Assembly (NCBI GenBank): GCA_023128135.1 | Contig: JAGMEO010000003.1 | Coordinates: 1 to 22,006 of the forward strand | Origin: Candidatus Bathyarchaeota archaeon | Lineage (GTDB): Archaea; Thermoproteota; Bathyarchaeia; RBG-16-48-13; JAGMEO01 | DNA: 22,006 nt | Direction of reading: 5' to 3' | The notes under the pieces: model-generated | Told to the model about the DNA's origin: nothing | The model's input: the letters and a program-made list of their open reading frames with translations, nothing else | Databases searched by the model: none | Shown here: piece by piece, positions 14,976 through 21,956 of the stretch | Layout of the letters: every line of letters starts with the position of its first letter | Numbering within the stretch: position 1 is the first letter of the stretch | Position numbers and translations under genes: made by a program

Positions 14976-16655
14976 ATGCTCGTAGTTGCTGAGAAGGGAT
15001 CGGTTGCTAGATCTATTAAAGCAGCCATTCGTCCCCCTCCTAGAGCTCTGGCTTTATCAGGACACTTTCTTGGACTTAACTTTTCTGAAGAGTATAAGAT
15101 TTGGACGAAAGTTAATCCGAAGAGGCTTTTTCAAGCACCAATCAGGTGGGTTGTCAAAGACAAAAAAAGGTATTGGAACCTCATTAAAGCATTGAAAGAA
15201 GAGGAAGCTACACTTGTAATCGCAACGGATAACGATCCTGAAGGAGAACTCATTGCATACGAAGTTCTCAATTTAGCTGAAAATATTCTTGGCGATTTTT
15301 CATACAAACGTATGCGATTCAACTCAACAACATATTCCGAGTTGCGGCAAGGCTGGTTGAATTTGGAAGATGAATTGAACTGGGGCTGGGTATGGAAAGC
15401 CCTTTTCCGCCATAAGTTTGACCTCATAACTGGAGCAGCATATACCCGTCTTCTCACGCTCTCAGCTCAAAAAACAAGGAAAGACATCAAACTTGTTTCT
15501 TGGGGGAGTTGCCAAACACCAACCCTCTGGTTCGTCTTTCAGAGGGATATGACGATCAAGAATTTTAAACCTGAAAAATACTATGTTGTGGAGGCAATTC
15601 TGAATGTTGAAGGCGTCAGAGTCAAAGTTACATCAAACGTCATAAAGGAAAAGCATGAGGCTTCAGGTTTGTATGAGAAAGCGAATAAGGCGCCTTTCGC
15701 TGTTGTTGAAGAGTTTAATCTGGCTGAAGAAGTTCAACTTAGGCCGTTGCCAACTGACACAGATATCATGCTTCAAGAATTAACGAAGCTTCTTCCCGTC
15801 AGTGGAGTTAGGATCATGAGGGTGGCTGAGAGTCTTTACGCTGATGGCTACATAAGCTATCCTAGAACGCAGACAAACATGTGGATTAAGATAGATCACA
15901 AATCCATCCTTAACATGATGGTAAAAACCCATTTGTCGAACTATGTTAGAACTGGTGCTTTTAGACCGCGAAATGGGAAGAAAAATGATGGTGCGCATCC
16001 TCCGATTCACCCTACCAAACCACATCTAGCAGAAGGGTTGAAGGGGAAAATCTGGGATTATTTGGCAAGAAGATACTTAGCCAATGTTGTCGCTGAGGAT
16101 GCTATCTTTAAGAGATGGAGCCTGAGGGTTGATTTGAACGGGGCTATCTTAAATGGAACAAACCGCTATTTAGTTCAAGCTGGCTTCTACCAAGTTCTAC
16201 CGTTTTTTAAACCAAGCAAGCTTCAGGAAATCCCAGAAGTAGTTCCTGGGACAAAACTCCAAGTTGAAAAAATTGATTTAATGGAAAAAGAGACTTTACC
16301 ACCCCCGCACCTATTAGAGTCTAACCTGTTGAGGATGATGGAGCGATATCATATAGGAACAGATGCAACACGACAACTATACCCCACGCTGATTGTAAAA
16401 AGAGGATATGCCGTAAGAAGAGGTAAATATTTCGAGGTTAGCGATTTTGGTGAAGAGCTTATAAATCTTCTGAAAAATGTAGATGCTAGACTTGTGACAC
16501 CTGAAACGAGAGCTCACGTTGAAGAAGTTATGGGGGAAGTTGAGAGAAAGGAAAAAACTGTAGATGATGCATTACAGGAATCATTAAAAACCTATAAACA
16601 GCTGTACCTGAAACTTCAAAGTGAATTAAGTTTTGAGAACGGTTTTTCTGTTTGA
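14976..16655 (+). CDS. topA: Type IA DNA topoisomerase, compact form
   Basis: A type IA topoisomerase that cuts and reseals one DNA strand through a tyrosine. The 559-residue product has an N-terminal TOPRIM domain (VVAEKGSVA with E6; TDNDPEGE at 84-91 with D85 and D87), the core toroid with GAAYTRLLT and WGSCQTPTL, and the active-site motif DGYISYPRTQTN with catalytic Y295. It also has the late core motif HIGTDATR. It ends with a short helical tail and shows no C-terminal zinc-finger cysteines, unlike many bacterial TopA proteins. It stands alone on the plus strand between two minus-strand blocks. Whether it behaves as TopoI or TopoIII cannot be decided from this. Confidence 0.95.
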   Translation: MLVVAEKGSVARSIKAAIRPPPRALALSGHFLGLNFSEEYKIWTKVNPKRLFQAPIRWVVKDKKRYWNLIKALKEEEATLVIATDNDPEGELIAYEVLNLAENILGDFSYKRMRFNSTTYSELRQGWLNLEDELNWGWVWKALFRHKFDLITGAAYTRLLTLSAQKTRKDIKLVSWGSCQTPTLWFVFQRDMTIKNFKPEKYYVVEAILNVEGVRVKVTSNVIKEKHEASGLYEKANKAPFAVVEEFNLAEEVQLRPLPTDTDIMLQELTKLLPVSGVRIMRVAESLYADGYISYPRTQTNMWIKIDHKSILNMMVKTHLSNYVRTGAFRPRNGKKNDGAHPPIHPTKPHLAEGLKGKIWDYLARRYLANVVAEDAIFKRWSLRVDLNGAILNGTNRYLVQAGFYQVLPFFKPSKLQEIPEVVPGTKLQVEKIDLMEKETLPPPHLLESNLLRMMERYHIGTDATRQLYPTLIVKRGYAVRRGKYFEVSDFGEELINLLKNVDARLVTPETRAHVEEVMGEVERKEKTVDDALQESLKTYKQLYLKLQSELSFENGFSV

Positions 16656-16656
16656 T

Positions 16657-16721
16657 AAGTGGCTTCAGAACTCATAGGCGTCTTCATCGATCCGACGGCT
16701 CTTCTTGTCCTCATCAGCCAA
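16657..16721 (-). ncRNA. Candidate box C/D guide sRNA
   Basis: Minus-strand RNA in the 122-base gap between the ends of topA and aIF5A. Elements in order are box C TGATGA (16716-16711), a 16-base guide, a D'-like CGGA (16694-16691), a C'-like CGATGA (16689-16684), a 15-base guide, and box D CTGA (16668-16665). GGC before box C and GCC after box D could form a short terminal stem, offset by one A. The size (about 65 bases) and order suit archaeal C/D sRNAs, although both guides are a little longer than the common 12 bases. The base before box C is C rather than a purine, and C' and D' each have one mismatch. The D guide fits a CAU anticodon loop (see findings). Confidence 0.5.
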
Positions 16722-16777
16722 TAATAATTAACCAGTGACCTTTTAATGAAGTTTTCTCCTGTCTGTTGTACTTAATA

Positions 16778-17179
16778 TTAAGTTGATCCTTTCACGCGCA
16801 TGATCTTCATTCTGTCCATGATCCTCCAATATTCGACTTCTAATCCTTCAGTAAGTTTTGTTTTAATATTTTCTTCAGATGGCTTCTTTGTATAGAACAC
16901 CTCATAGGTCTCTAAGTCCATTAACTGAACTGAGTCTTCACTTAAAGATACGACCTGTCCATTGCGCTTTTCAATCAAAGGAACATCTATCTTCGCACTA
17001 ACCGGGCTCACAATGCTTCTCTTCACACCATCAAAAACCCCGATAGCTACAATTCGTGCTTTAGCTGATCCATGTTTACCAGGTTTAGACTTTTCGTACG
17101 CAACGATTTTACAGGGCTCATTATCAATAAATATATTCCGACCTACTTTCAAACTACTAATTTCAGTTCTTTTGCTCAT
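16778..17179 (-). CDS. eif5a: Translation factor aIF5A
   Basis: The archaeal homologue of eIF5A/EF-P, which helps ribosomes through poorly reacting peptide sequences and carries hypusine or deoxyhypusine. The 133-residue product has an N-terminal SH3-like domain with the modification loop KPGKHGSAKAR, where K35 is the expected modified lysine. A C-terminal OB-type domain follows (VVSLSEDSVQLMDLETYEVF). GAGG lies seven bases before the ATG. It stands 117 bases downstream of Pelota with TATA-like sequences between, so it may be transcribed on its own. Confidence 0.96.
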   Translation of the reverse strand: MSKRTEISSLKVGRNIFIDNEPCKIVAYEKSKPGKHGSAKARIVAIGVFDGVKRSIVSPVSAKIDVPLIEKRNGQVVSLSEDSVQLMDLETYEVFYTKKPSEENIKTKLTEGLEVEYWRIMDRMKIMRVKGST

Positions 17180-17234
17180 GTTTTTTCCTCATTCTTTTCT
17201 TGCTTTTAGCATTCACTGCTTTATTGAGTTGCAC

Positions 17235-17260
17235 TTTTATTTTATATTGAAGTTTATAAC
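17235..17260 (-). promoter_or_regulatory. AT-rich promoter region upstream of aIF5A
   Basis: Two TATA-like sequences on the minus strand, GTTATAAACT (17260-17251) and AATATAAAATAAAA (just downstream), lie 55-80 bases before the aIF5A ATG. Either would give a leader of about 40-50 bases that includes the GAGG Shine-Dalgarno sequence. Which one is used is not clear. Confidence 0.35.
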
Positions 17261-17296
17261 CTTAGTCCTGTTTTCCAGACTTTGCAAACCTGTTTA

Positions 17297-18376
17297 TTAA
17301 ATGGGAAATCTTAGAAGCGCAGCTACACCACCTAACCCCAATAATTTTTTGCCGGCTTCATGTCCAGTGTTGACAATTATTACATTACCCCGAATCTTTT
17401 CTACATTCCTGATGAGGTTTTCAACCCGCTGCCTTTCTGCTACTTCTCTTTTTCTAAGAGAGATGTCTGCGACAAGTATGTGGTCAACAGCTCCCATGCT
17501 TGCCGCTTTTTCAACTTCGTCTATGCCATAGGAAACGTCTCCTCGTTGAGATCCAAGTCTTGAAAGAACTGTCTCAACTAACCTTGTTTCTTCAGCGATT
17601 CTGATTTTTTTTACAACTTTTTCTAAGATCCCTGAGCGAAGGGCTTCTTTAATACCTGAGAGCCCTCCGATGCTAGTTGTTCTAACGGCTTCGATATTCT
17701 TAGTGATGCTTGGCTGCTGTTCTTTTACGTATTTAACAAAGTCTTTTTTGATGTAGCCAGGTCCCACAACAGCTATTGAAGATTTTAGATTATTCCAGAC
17801 TGGTAGTAGAAATTGAAGGGCTGATTTGAAGTAGTTTGAAAGTGCGCTACTTCTTTTTTCAGCTTCTAGCTTTCCGGGAAGTCTTGCATCAATCTCGTTC
17901 TTTACATCTATGCCATGGTGCCTTAGTACTGCGATGCAACATTTTTCATCGTCCATTCCAATGACGATAATTGGCTGAGATTTTTCTTCACATGCGGTTT
18001 TGATTCGATCAAGCTGATACAATGACCACTTGTCTTTTTCAATTGTCAAAGCCTTTCTTGGATATATGCTGATGGTGTGATGGACTCCAATTATTCCAGG
18101 GATTTTTTCAGGGGCTTCTAAAATCAACCCCATTATTCGAAGCCGATTCACACTTTCATGAAAAGCCACTTTCTCCACATTGAGACCTACGTTCAACCTT
18201 CGCCTTTTTCCCTTAGTCGGTCTTGCATCTTCTTGCGTTATCTTGATTGCCCTAGTCGTACGCGCGTACACTTTATCTCCAGATTCAACAACATTGTAAA
18301 GTGACCAAAGATCATCTAAGGTTTCGGGTACAAGTTTTATCACGCCTTTCTTTATGTTCTTTTCGAGGATTCGCAA
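17297..18376 (-). CDS. pelA: mRNA surveillance protein Pelota (Dom34 homologue)
   Basis: Pelota recognises stalled ribosomes and, with an EF-1A/ABCE1-type partner, splits them. The 359-residue product has the N-terminal Sm-like domain (MRILEKNIKKGVIKLVPETLDDLWSLYNVV, then GDKVYARTTRA), the middle domain (VGPGYIKKDFVKYV) and the C-terminal eL30-like domain (YGIDEVEKAASMGAVDHILVAD and the end HEAGKKLLGLGGVAALLRF). There is no GGQ motif, as expected for Pelota and unlike aRF1. The start codon is TTG without a good Shine-Dalgarno sequence. A TATA-like TTAAATTTTA about 30 bases upstream suggests a very short leader. The position next to aIF5A gives a pair of ribosome-stalling factors. Confidence 0.95.
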   Translation of the reverse strand: MRILEKNIKKGVIKLVPETLDDLWSLYNVVESGDKVYARTTRAIKITQEDARPTKGKRRRLNVGLNVEKVAFHESVNRLRIMGLILEAPEKIPGIIGVHHTISIYPRKALTIEKDKWSLYQLDRIKTACEEKSQPIIVIGMDDEKCCIAVLRHHGIDVKNEIDARLPGKLEAEKRSSALSNYFKSALQFLLPVWNNLKSSIAVVGPGYIKKDFVKYVKEQQPSITKNIEAVRTTSIGGLSGIKEALRSGILEKVVKKIRIAEETRLVETVLSRLGSQRGDVSYGIDEVEKAASMGAVDHILVADISLRKREVAERQRVENLIRNVEKIRGNVIIVNTGHEAGKKLLGLGGVAALLRFPI

Positions 18377-18454
18377 CTCAAAAACACGTATAAGTTATTA
18401 ACTGTGCTAAAATTTAAGCGGAACAGAGTACATTCTATAACATGGGAAACTTAT

Positions 18455-18464
18455 CTTATATTTT
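18455..18464 (+). promoter_or_regulatory. TATA-like element for the acetyltransferase gene
   Basis: CTTATATTTT is centred about 21 bases before the ATG at 18480. Transcription from it would begin at or close to the ATG, suggesting a leaderless mRNA; no Shine-Dalgarno sequence is seen. Confidence 0.35.
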
Positions 18465-18479
18465 GTATGGTCACCAGTA

Positions 18480-18920
18480 ATGTCTAAAGTAGTAATACGT
18501 AAAGTAAAGCAAAACGATATGTCTGCTATTTATGAGATCGAGGAGGACACGTTTAGTGAAGATTATCCGCGTTTCTTACTTGACTTCTTGGCTAGAAAGT
18601 ATTCCAAGACGTTTCTGGTAGCTGATGAAAACGAGAAAGTTATCGGTTACGCTGTCGCTTCAATTGAAGGGAACAATACAGGCCATCTTATATCGATTGC
18701 AGTCAAGAAGAGCCATCAGAAAAAAGGAGTAGGATTAATTCTTACATTGGAGATTTTTAAGGCGCTTGAAAAATTTGGCGTGTCTCATGTAAAACTTGAA
18801 GTTCGAAAAAGTAACCGTGTAGCTCAAGATTTCTACAAAAAATTAGGGTTCCAGCTCAAATCCATTTCTAAAGGTTACTATGGAAGTGAAGATGCTTACG
18901 TTTTCACGAGAAGCATTTAG
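18480..18920 (+). CDS. rimI: RimI-like GNAT N-terminal acetyltransferase
   Basis: A GNAT-fold acetyltransferase that probably acetylates protein N-termini, the usual role of archaeal RimI/Ard1 homologues. The 146-residue product has IRKVKQNDMSAIYEIEEDTF at the start, the acetyl-CoA-binding loop QKKGVG at 80-85, and the LEVRKSNRVAQDFYKKLGF signature at 106-124. The C-terminal YYGSEDAYVF is typical of the RimI group. It lies alone on the plus strand, divergent from Pelota and convergent with DnaG. It could acetylate ribosomal or other proteins; the target is not evident. Confidence 0.88.
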   Translation: MSKVVIRKVKQNDMSAIYEIEEDTFSEDYPRFLLDFLARKYSKTFLVADENEKVIGYAVASIEGNNTGHLISIAVKKSHQKKGVGLILTLEIFKALEKFGVSHVKLEVRKSNRVAQDFYKKLGFQLKSISKGYYGSEDAYVFTRSI

Positions 18921-18931
18921 AGGAATACGGT

Positions 18932-18937
18932 AAAAAA
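18932..18937 (-). terminator. T-run downstream of dnaG
   Basis: A run of six T on the minus strand follows CCCC about 35 bases after the dnaG stop, in the 51-base convergent gap with the acetyltransferase gene. Archaeal termination relies on such T-tracts, but six is short. Confidence 0.3.
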
Positions 18938-18971
18938 GGGGATGGAAAGAGAATTATTAGAATTCCTGAGT

Positions 18972-20120
18972 TTATTGTACGATGTCAGTGACAGTTAGTA
19001 ACTGAATGCCTACGGGTCTTTTTACTACGTTAGAGATTCTGTCGCCTATGATTATTTTCACGTCTTTTCCACCAGCTACATCGATAAGTCTTTGCGTTAT
19101 GACTCCGTCGAAGATGATGGTGTGGCCTTTTTTAATAGTCTTTAGGTTTTCATACATCACTCCAACGGGCGTTCTTAAAATGTCTTCTCCTTTATCGTTT
19201 AGGATGATTGCCTCTAGAGTGCCTTTCAAACTAACCATTTTTTCTCGGGTGGCTTCTGGCACAACGGTCTTTTTAATTACTCTTTTTCTGATCTTTGGGG
19301 CTTCAAGTTCCTTAACAGATGTTTTGTTTTTGAGGGCTTCGAGCGCCTCTTTTGGCGTCAATTCTTCAACTTCTTTACCTCTAGGTGCTCTAGTAACGTA
19401 ATCTATGTCTGCGACTTGAAGTAGTTCTTTCAGAATCATGTCGCCGCCTCTATCACCGTCGAGGAAAGCGGTGACTTCTTTCTCCTTACTGAGGTTTATG
19501 ATGGTCTCTGGTATGCTTGTTCCTTCACAAGCAATAGCGTTCTTAATTCCGCTTTGCAGGAGAACTCCAACGTCAGCTCTTCCTTCAACTATTATTATTG
19601 ACGAAGAGGACGAAACTTCTGGACCCGCTGCCAATCCTTCAGTGCCAAACTTAACAATCTTTACTGGTTTAATGATCTCTGAAACTTCTTTTAAAACCGC
19701 TTTAGTGCTGGGTGCTTCTTCGATGGTCCATTTCTGTAAAAGTTTTTTTGCTCTATCTATGATTGCTTCTCTTTTTGTTTCTCTTGCGTCTTCCAGTTTT
19801 GTTAGTGTAACCTTCGCTTCACAAGGCCCTACACGATCAACACTTTCTATGGCTGCTGCGATTAAGGCTGTTGATGGTCTACTTAGGCTTGATAGTATCA
19901 CTATTGTTCCAATGGTCTTGTTTCGTTTTGTTTCGATTTCGATCTGGATTCTGCCTATTCGCCCGCTTTTTTGCAGTTCTCTCAGGTCTAAGTCTGGCCC
20001 GAATAGACCTTCTGTTTGTCCGAATATTGCGCCTACTACGTCTGGTTTTTCTACTATACCTTTAATCTCGTAGGAAGCTCGAATAACATATTTTGTGGTA
20101 ATTTGTTGAGAATGACCCAA
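18972..20120 (-). CDS. dnaG: Archaeal DnaG-type TOPRIM protein
   Basis: The archaeal DnaG homologue, known as a stable exosome component and also reported to have primase activity. The 382-residue product has an N-terminal domain (TKYVIRASYEIKGIVEKPDVVGAIFGQTEGL) that binds Csl4 in studied archaea. The TOPRIM domain follows (IIIVEGRADV with E179, DGDRGGD at 221-227), then a C-terminal domain (TREKMVSLKGTLEAI, PVGIQLLTVTDIV). The start is TTG with GGAG nine bases upstream. It lies 38 bases downstream of a second, small TOPRIM gene and TyrRS. Confidence 0.95.
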   Translation of the reverse strand: MGHSQQITTKYVIRASYEIKGIVEKPDVVGAIFGQTEGLFGPDLDLRELQKSGRIGRIQIEIETKRNKTIGTIVILSSLSRPSTALIAAAIESVDRVGPCEAKVTLTKLEDARETKREAIIDRAKKLLQKWTIEEAPSTKAVLKEVSEIIKPVKIVKFGTEGLAAGPEVSSSSSIIIVEGRADVGVLLQSGIKNAIACEGTSIPETIINLSKEKEVTAFLDGDRGGDMILKELLQVADIDYVTRAPRGKEVEELTPKEALEALKNKTSVKELEAPKIRKRVIKKTVVPEATREKMVSLKGTLEAIILNDKGEDILRTPVGVMYENLKTIKKGHTIIFDGVITQRLIDVAGGKDVKIIIGDRISNVVKRPVGIQLLTVTDIVQ

Positions 20121-20129
20121 TCAGTAAAT

Positions 20130-20133
20130 CTCC
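20130..20133 (-). promoter_or_regulatory. Shine-Dalgarno GGAG supporting the TTG start of dnaG
   Basis: GGAG on the minus strand, nine bases before the TTG at 20120. No in-frame ATG lies close by, so this signal supports the unusual start. Confidence 0.55.
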
Positions 20134-20157
20134 AAAATGAAATTTGTTTAATGTGAC

Positions 20158-20628
20158 TCATTTCTGCAAGCTCCTCTTAACTGGAGTTTGAACCTGCAAT
20201 TTATTTCCAAAGTCATCTTGTCGCACGTGCTTCTTTAACTTTTCTAAATAAGAAGGCAGCCCTTCAATGTCTTTAACATTACGTCTAACCAAAGAGCTCA
20301 ACTCCTTCCAGAAACCCAAATTAACCTTTACGCCTTGTAGTTCAAGATAAGTGGTTATTCTACTTACTAATCGTTTGCCGTCCCGGTCGAAGTCAACTAG
20401 GACGATCAATTCTTCGTTTTGAATTCTATCCAAGCTGTCGATTAGGATGTTCCGGGAAGCCTTTACACAAAATATTTCCCCTTTTATGCCAAGCCGTCTT
20501 AAAGCGTGAAGATCTTTCTTTCCTTCTACTATTATTGGAACTTCTCTATCACTTTCTACTGTGAGTTTCTGTAATGCTTCTGTTAGAAGATTGTATTTTC
20601 TTTCTAAACTGCTAAGCAAAAAATTCAC
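20158..20628 (-). CDS. Small TOPRIM-domain protein (UPF0292-like)
   Basis: A 156-residue protein that consists mainly of a TOPRIM domain, matching the archaeal UPF0292 group. The acidic motif is VPIIVEGKKDLHALRRLGI with E35, and the DxDxD motif is VDFDRDG with D79, D81 and D83. All catalytic-type acidic residues are present, so it may be an active nuclease or nucleotidyl-transfer enzyme acting on nucleic acid, but its substrate is not known to me. The start is a GTG that overlaps the TyrRS stop as GTGA, so it is translationally coupled. DnaG, another TOPRIM protein, follows. Confidence 0.82.
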   Translation of the reverse strand: MNFLLSSLERKYNLLTEALQKLTVESDREVPIIVEGKKDLHALRRLGIKGEIFCVKASRNILIDSLDRIQNEELIVLVDFDRDGKRLVSRITTYLELQGVKVNLGFWKELSSLVRRNVKDIEGLPSYLEKLKKHVRQDDFGNKLQVQTPVKRSLQK

Positions 20629-21710
20629 CGAGTAACAATCAGATTTCTTATCTCTTGGTATAGTTTCTTTGCGTCGTCATTTGTGTCAAAATATTGACGA
20701 ACAGGTTTAAGCATATTACTCAAAGCCTTGGCAGTAGCCTTCTTTAAATCTAGAGGATGGATGTTGCCTTCTTTATACATTTTGAGAAGATCTTCTAATC
20801 TATCAATCTCAATTGTGCCACCGTATTTTTCTGGCCTATTGATTCTGAATGGTGTTCCTTCTTCCTTGAAGAGGATGTACTGTACGATTTCGATTACTGG
20901 ATTACCTTGAAGCTGCTTAGGAGGACAGAAAGCGTTTAACATCTTCTTTTCAACCTCTTCTGAAGAGTCGTGGATAAAGATGCATTTTTCAGGTTTGGAT
21001 TTACTCATCTTCACATCTATGAGTTTCGTCTCTGAGATTTCATCAGTGTCCATTCTCCCAAGGCCACTTAGTCCAGATAATAAAGGAGTGTGTATAGCAA
21101 CAGGCTTCTTCATATTGATCTTATTAGCGACTTCAATTGCAAGCACATGTGCTCTACGTTGATCCATTCCACCTAAACAAAGATCAAGATCTTGGTAAAA
21201 GATGTCTGCAACTTGCATTGAAGGATATATGAGTTTGGAGAAGTCGGTTACAGCAGCCTTGTCACTTCGACCCATAATAGTCATGGCTCTCTTCACACGT
21301 GCTAGTGTGAGTTTTTTCGCTATCTTTAGAACTAGAGCCCAGTAGTCTGGATCGCTTACTAAGTCCTCTGCTGCTATGATGTTGAGCTTGTCCACATCTA
21401 CTTTGAGGGCTTTAAGGCAGTGTTCGAGGTATTTAGCGCATTTTCTTATGTTCTCTAGTTTTCCTCCTAGTTTGTCGTTGATCTGAGCGTGCCATGTGGC
21501 TTCAAGAAAGGTCATCTCTATATCTGCGTCCATCATATCCTTTAGCTTTGAAGCCCAGATAATCCATCCGACATGAAAAAGGCCGGAAGGCTCAACACCA
21601 ATATAACCTTTAAGAGGCCTTGATTCTTCCATTAGCTCTTTAAGACGAGCTTTTGTAATGACCTCTTCTGCATTTCTTGTGATTGAAGCAATCCTTTCAG
21701 CAGGGTTCAT
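20625..21710 (-). CDS. tyrS: Tyrosyl-tRNA synthetase, archaeal type
   Basis: A class I aminoacyl-tRNA synthetase that charges tRNA-Tyr. The 361-residue product has the HIGH-like HVGW at 46-49 and KMSKSKP at 234-240. The tyrosine pocket matches the archaeal enzyme: Y36 (GYIGVEPSG), then YPSMQVAD at 162-169 with Y162, Q166 and D169, and Q184 in GGMDQRR. There is no long C-terminal S4 domain, as expected for the archaeal/eukaryotic form. A GATGAGAA sequence before the ATG is a weak ribosome-binding site. It starts the unit tyrS-UPF0292-dnaG. Confidence 0.96.
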   Translation of the reverse strand: MNPAERIASITRNAEEVITKARLKELMEESRPLKGYIGVEPSGLFHVGWIIWASKLKDMMDADIEMTFLEATWHAQINDKLGGKLENIRKCAKYLEHCLKALKVDVDKLNIIAAEDLVSDPDYWALVLKIAKKLTLARVKRAMTIMGRSDKAAVTDFSKLIYPSMQVADIFYQDLDLCLGGMDQRRAHVLAIEVANKINMKKPVAIHTPLLSGLSGLGRMDTDEISETKLIDVKMSKSKPEKCIFIHDSSEEVEKKMLNAFCPPKQLQGNPVIEIVQYILFKEEGTPFRINRPEKYGGTIEIDRLEDLLKMYKEGNIHPLDLKKATAKALSNMLKPVRQYFDTNDDAKKLYQEIRNLIVTR

Positions 21711-21744
21711 TTCTCATCTACGTTTAAACCACTTAAAGAAACGT

Positions 21745-21754
21745 ACTTAAAAGT
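21745..21754 (-). promoter_or_regulatory. TATA-like element upstream of tyrS
   Basis: ACTTTTAAGT on the minus strand, about 40 bases before the tyrS ATG, would give a leader of about 15 bases. The element is nearly symmetrical (ACTTAAAAGT on the other strand), so it could in principle serve a plus-strand RNA as well. The spacing to the plus-strand stem at 21769 is shorter than normal for that. Confidence 0.35.
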
Positions 21755-21768
21755 CTCTGTTTATCGAT

Positions 21769-21866
21769 GGGCGAAGTGTGCCCGCGACAACTAACTCTCA
21801 GCCTCACAGTATAGGGCATACGCCCCGCTTAGCTGAGCTCTCTAAGTTGCGGGTTAGCCAACGCCC
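21769..21866. ncRNA. Structured non-coding element, strand not settled
   Basis: This stretch is GC-richer than its surroundings and is bounded by GGGCG (21769-21773) and CGCCC (21862-21866). Inside are nested pairs: CCCGC 21781-21785 with GCGGG 21849-21853, AACT 21789-21792 with AGTT 21845-21848, CTCAGC 21797-21802 with GCTGAG 21832-21837, and GGGC 21814-21817 with GCCC 21822-21825. The result is one long rod with internal loops, about 98 bases. I could not match it to a tRNA, 5S rRNA, SRP RNA or RNase P RNA. It lies upstream of tyrS and could be an independent small RNA or a leader element. Confidence 0.35.
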
Positions 21867-21870
21867 AACG

Positions 21871-21891
21871 CCTCCACAGTGGAGGTTGTTT
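21871..21891 (+). terminator. Hairpin followed by T-rich tail, plus strand
   Basis: CCTCC(21871-21875) and GGAGG (21881-21885) form a tight hairpin around ACAGT and are followed on the plus strand by TTGTTT. It lies five bases after the structured element, in the orientation of a terminator for a plus-strand RNA. Intrinsic hairpin terminators are not a firm rule in archaea, so the call is weak. Confidence 0.25.
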
Positions 21892-21919
21892 GAAATAAGT
21901 GAAGAAACGTTTATTTCAA
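21890..21919. repeat. 9-bp AT-rich inverted repeat with 12-base spacer
   Basis: TTGAAATAA at 21890-21898 is the reverse complement of TTATTTCAA at 21911-21919. It could form a hairpin or be a protein-binding dyad between the structured element and the gene at the right edge. AT-rich repeats of this size can arise by chance. Confidence 0.4.
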
Positions 21920-21956
21920 GATTGCTAAATCTATGATTCTTGACACCCACCGGAAA

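Noticed and set aside
14970..14993. Box C/D-like GATGA and CTGA around the topoisomerase start
   Set aside because: Only one box pair is present, it lies inside the coding start, and it lacks C'/D' elements and a terminal stem; likely chance.
16770..16783. Perfect 14-bp palindrome ACTTAATATTAAGT
   Set aside because: It overlaps the stop codon of aIF5A. In AT-rich DNA a palindrome of this size is expected about once in a window this long, so no function is claimed.
19438..20073. Plus-strand open frame of 211 codons opposite dnaG
   Set aside because: It lies entirely inside dnaG on the other strand and has shadow-like composition.
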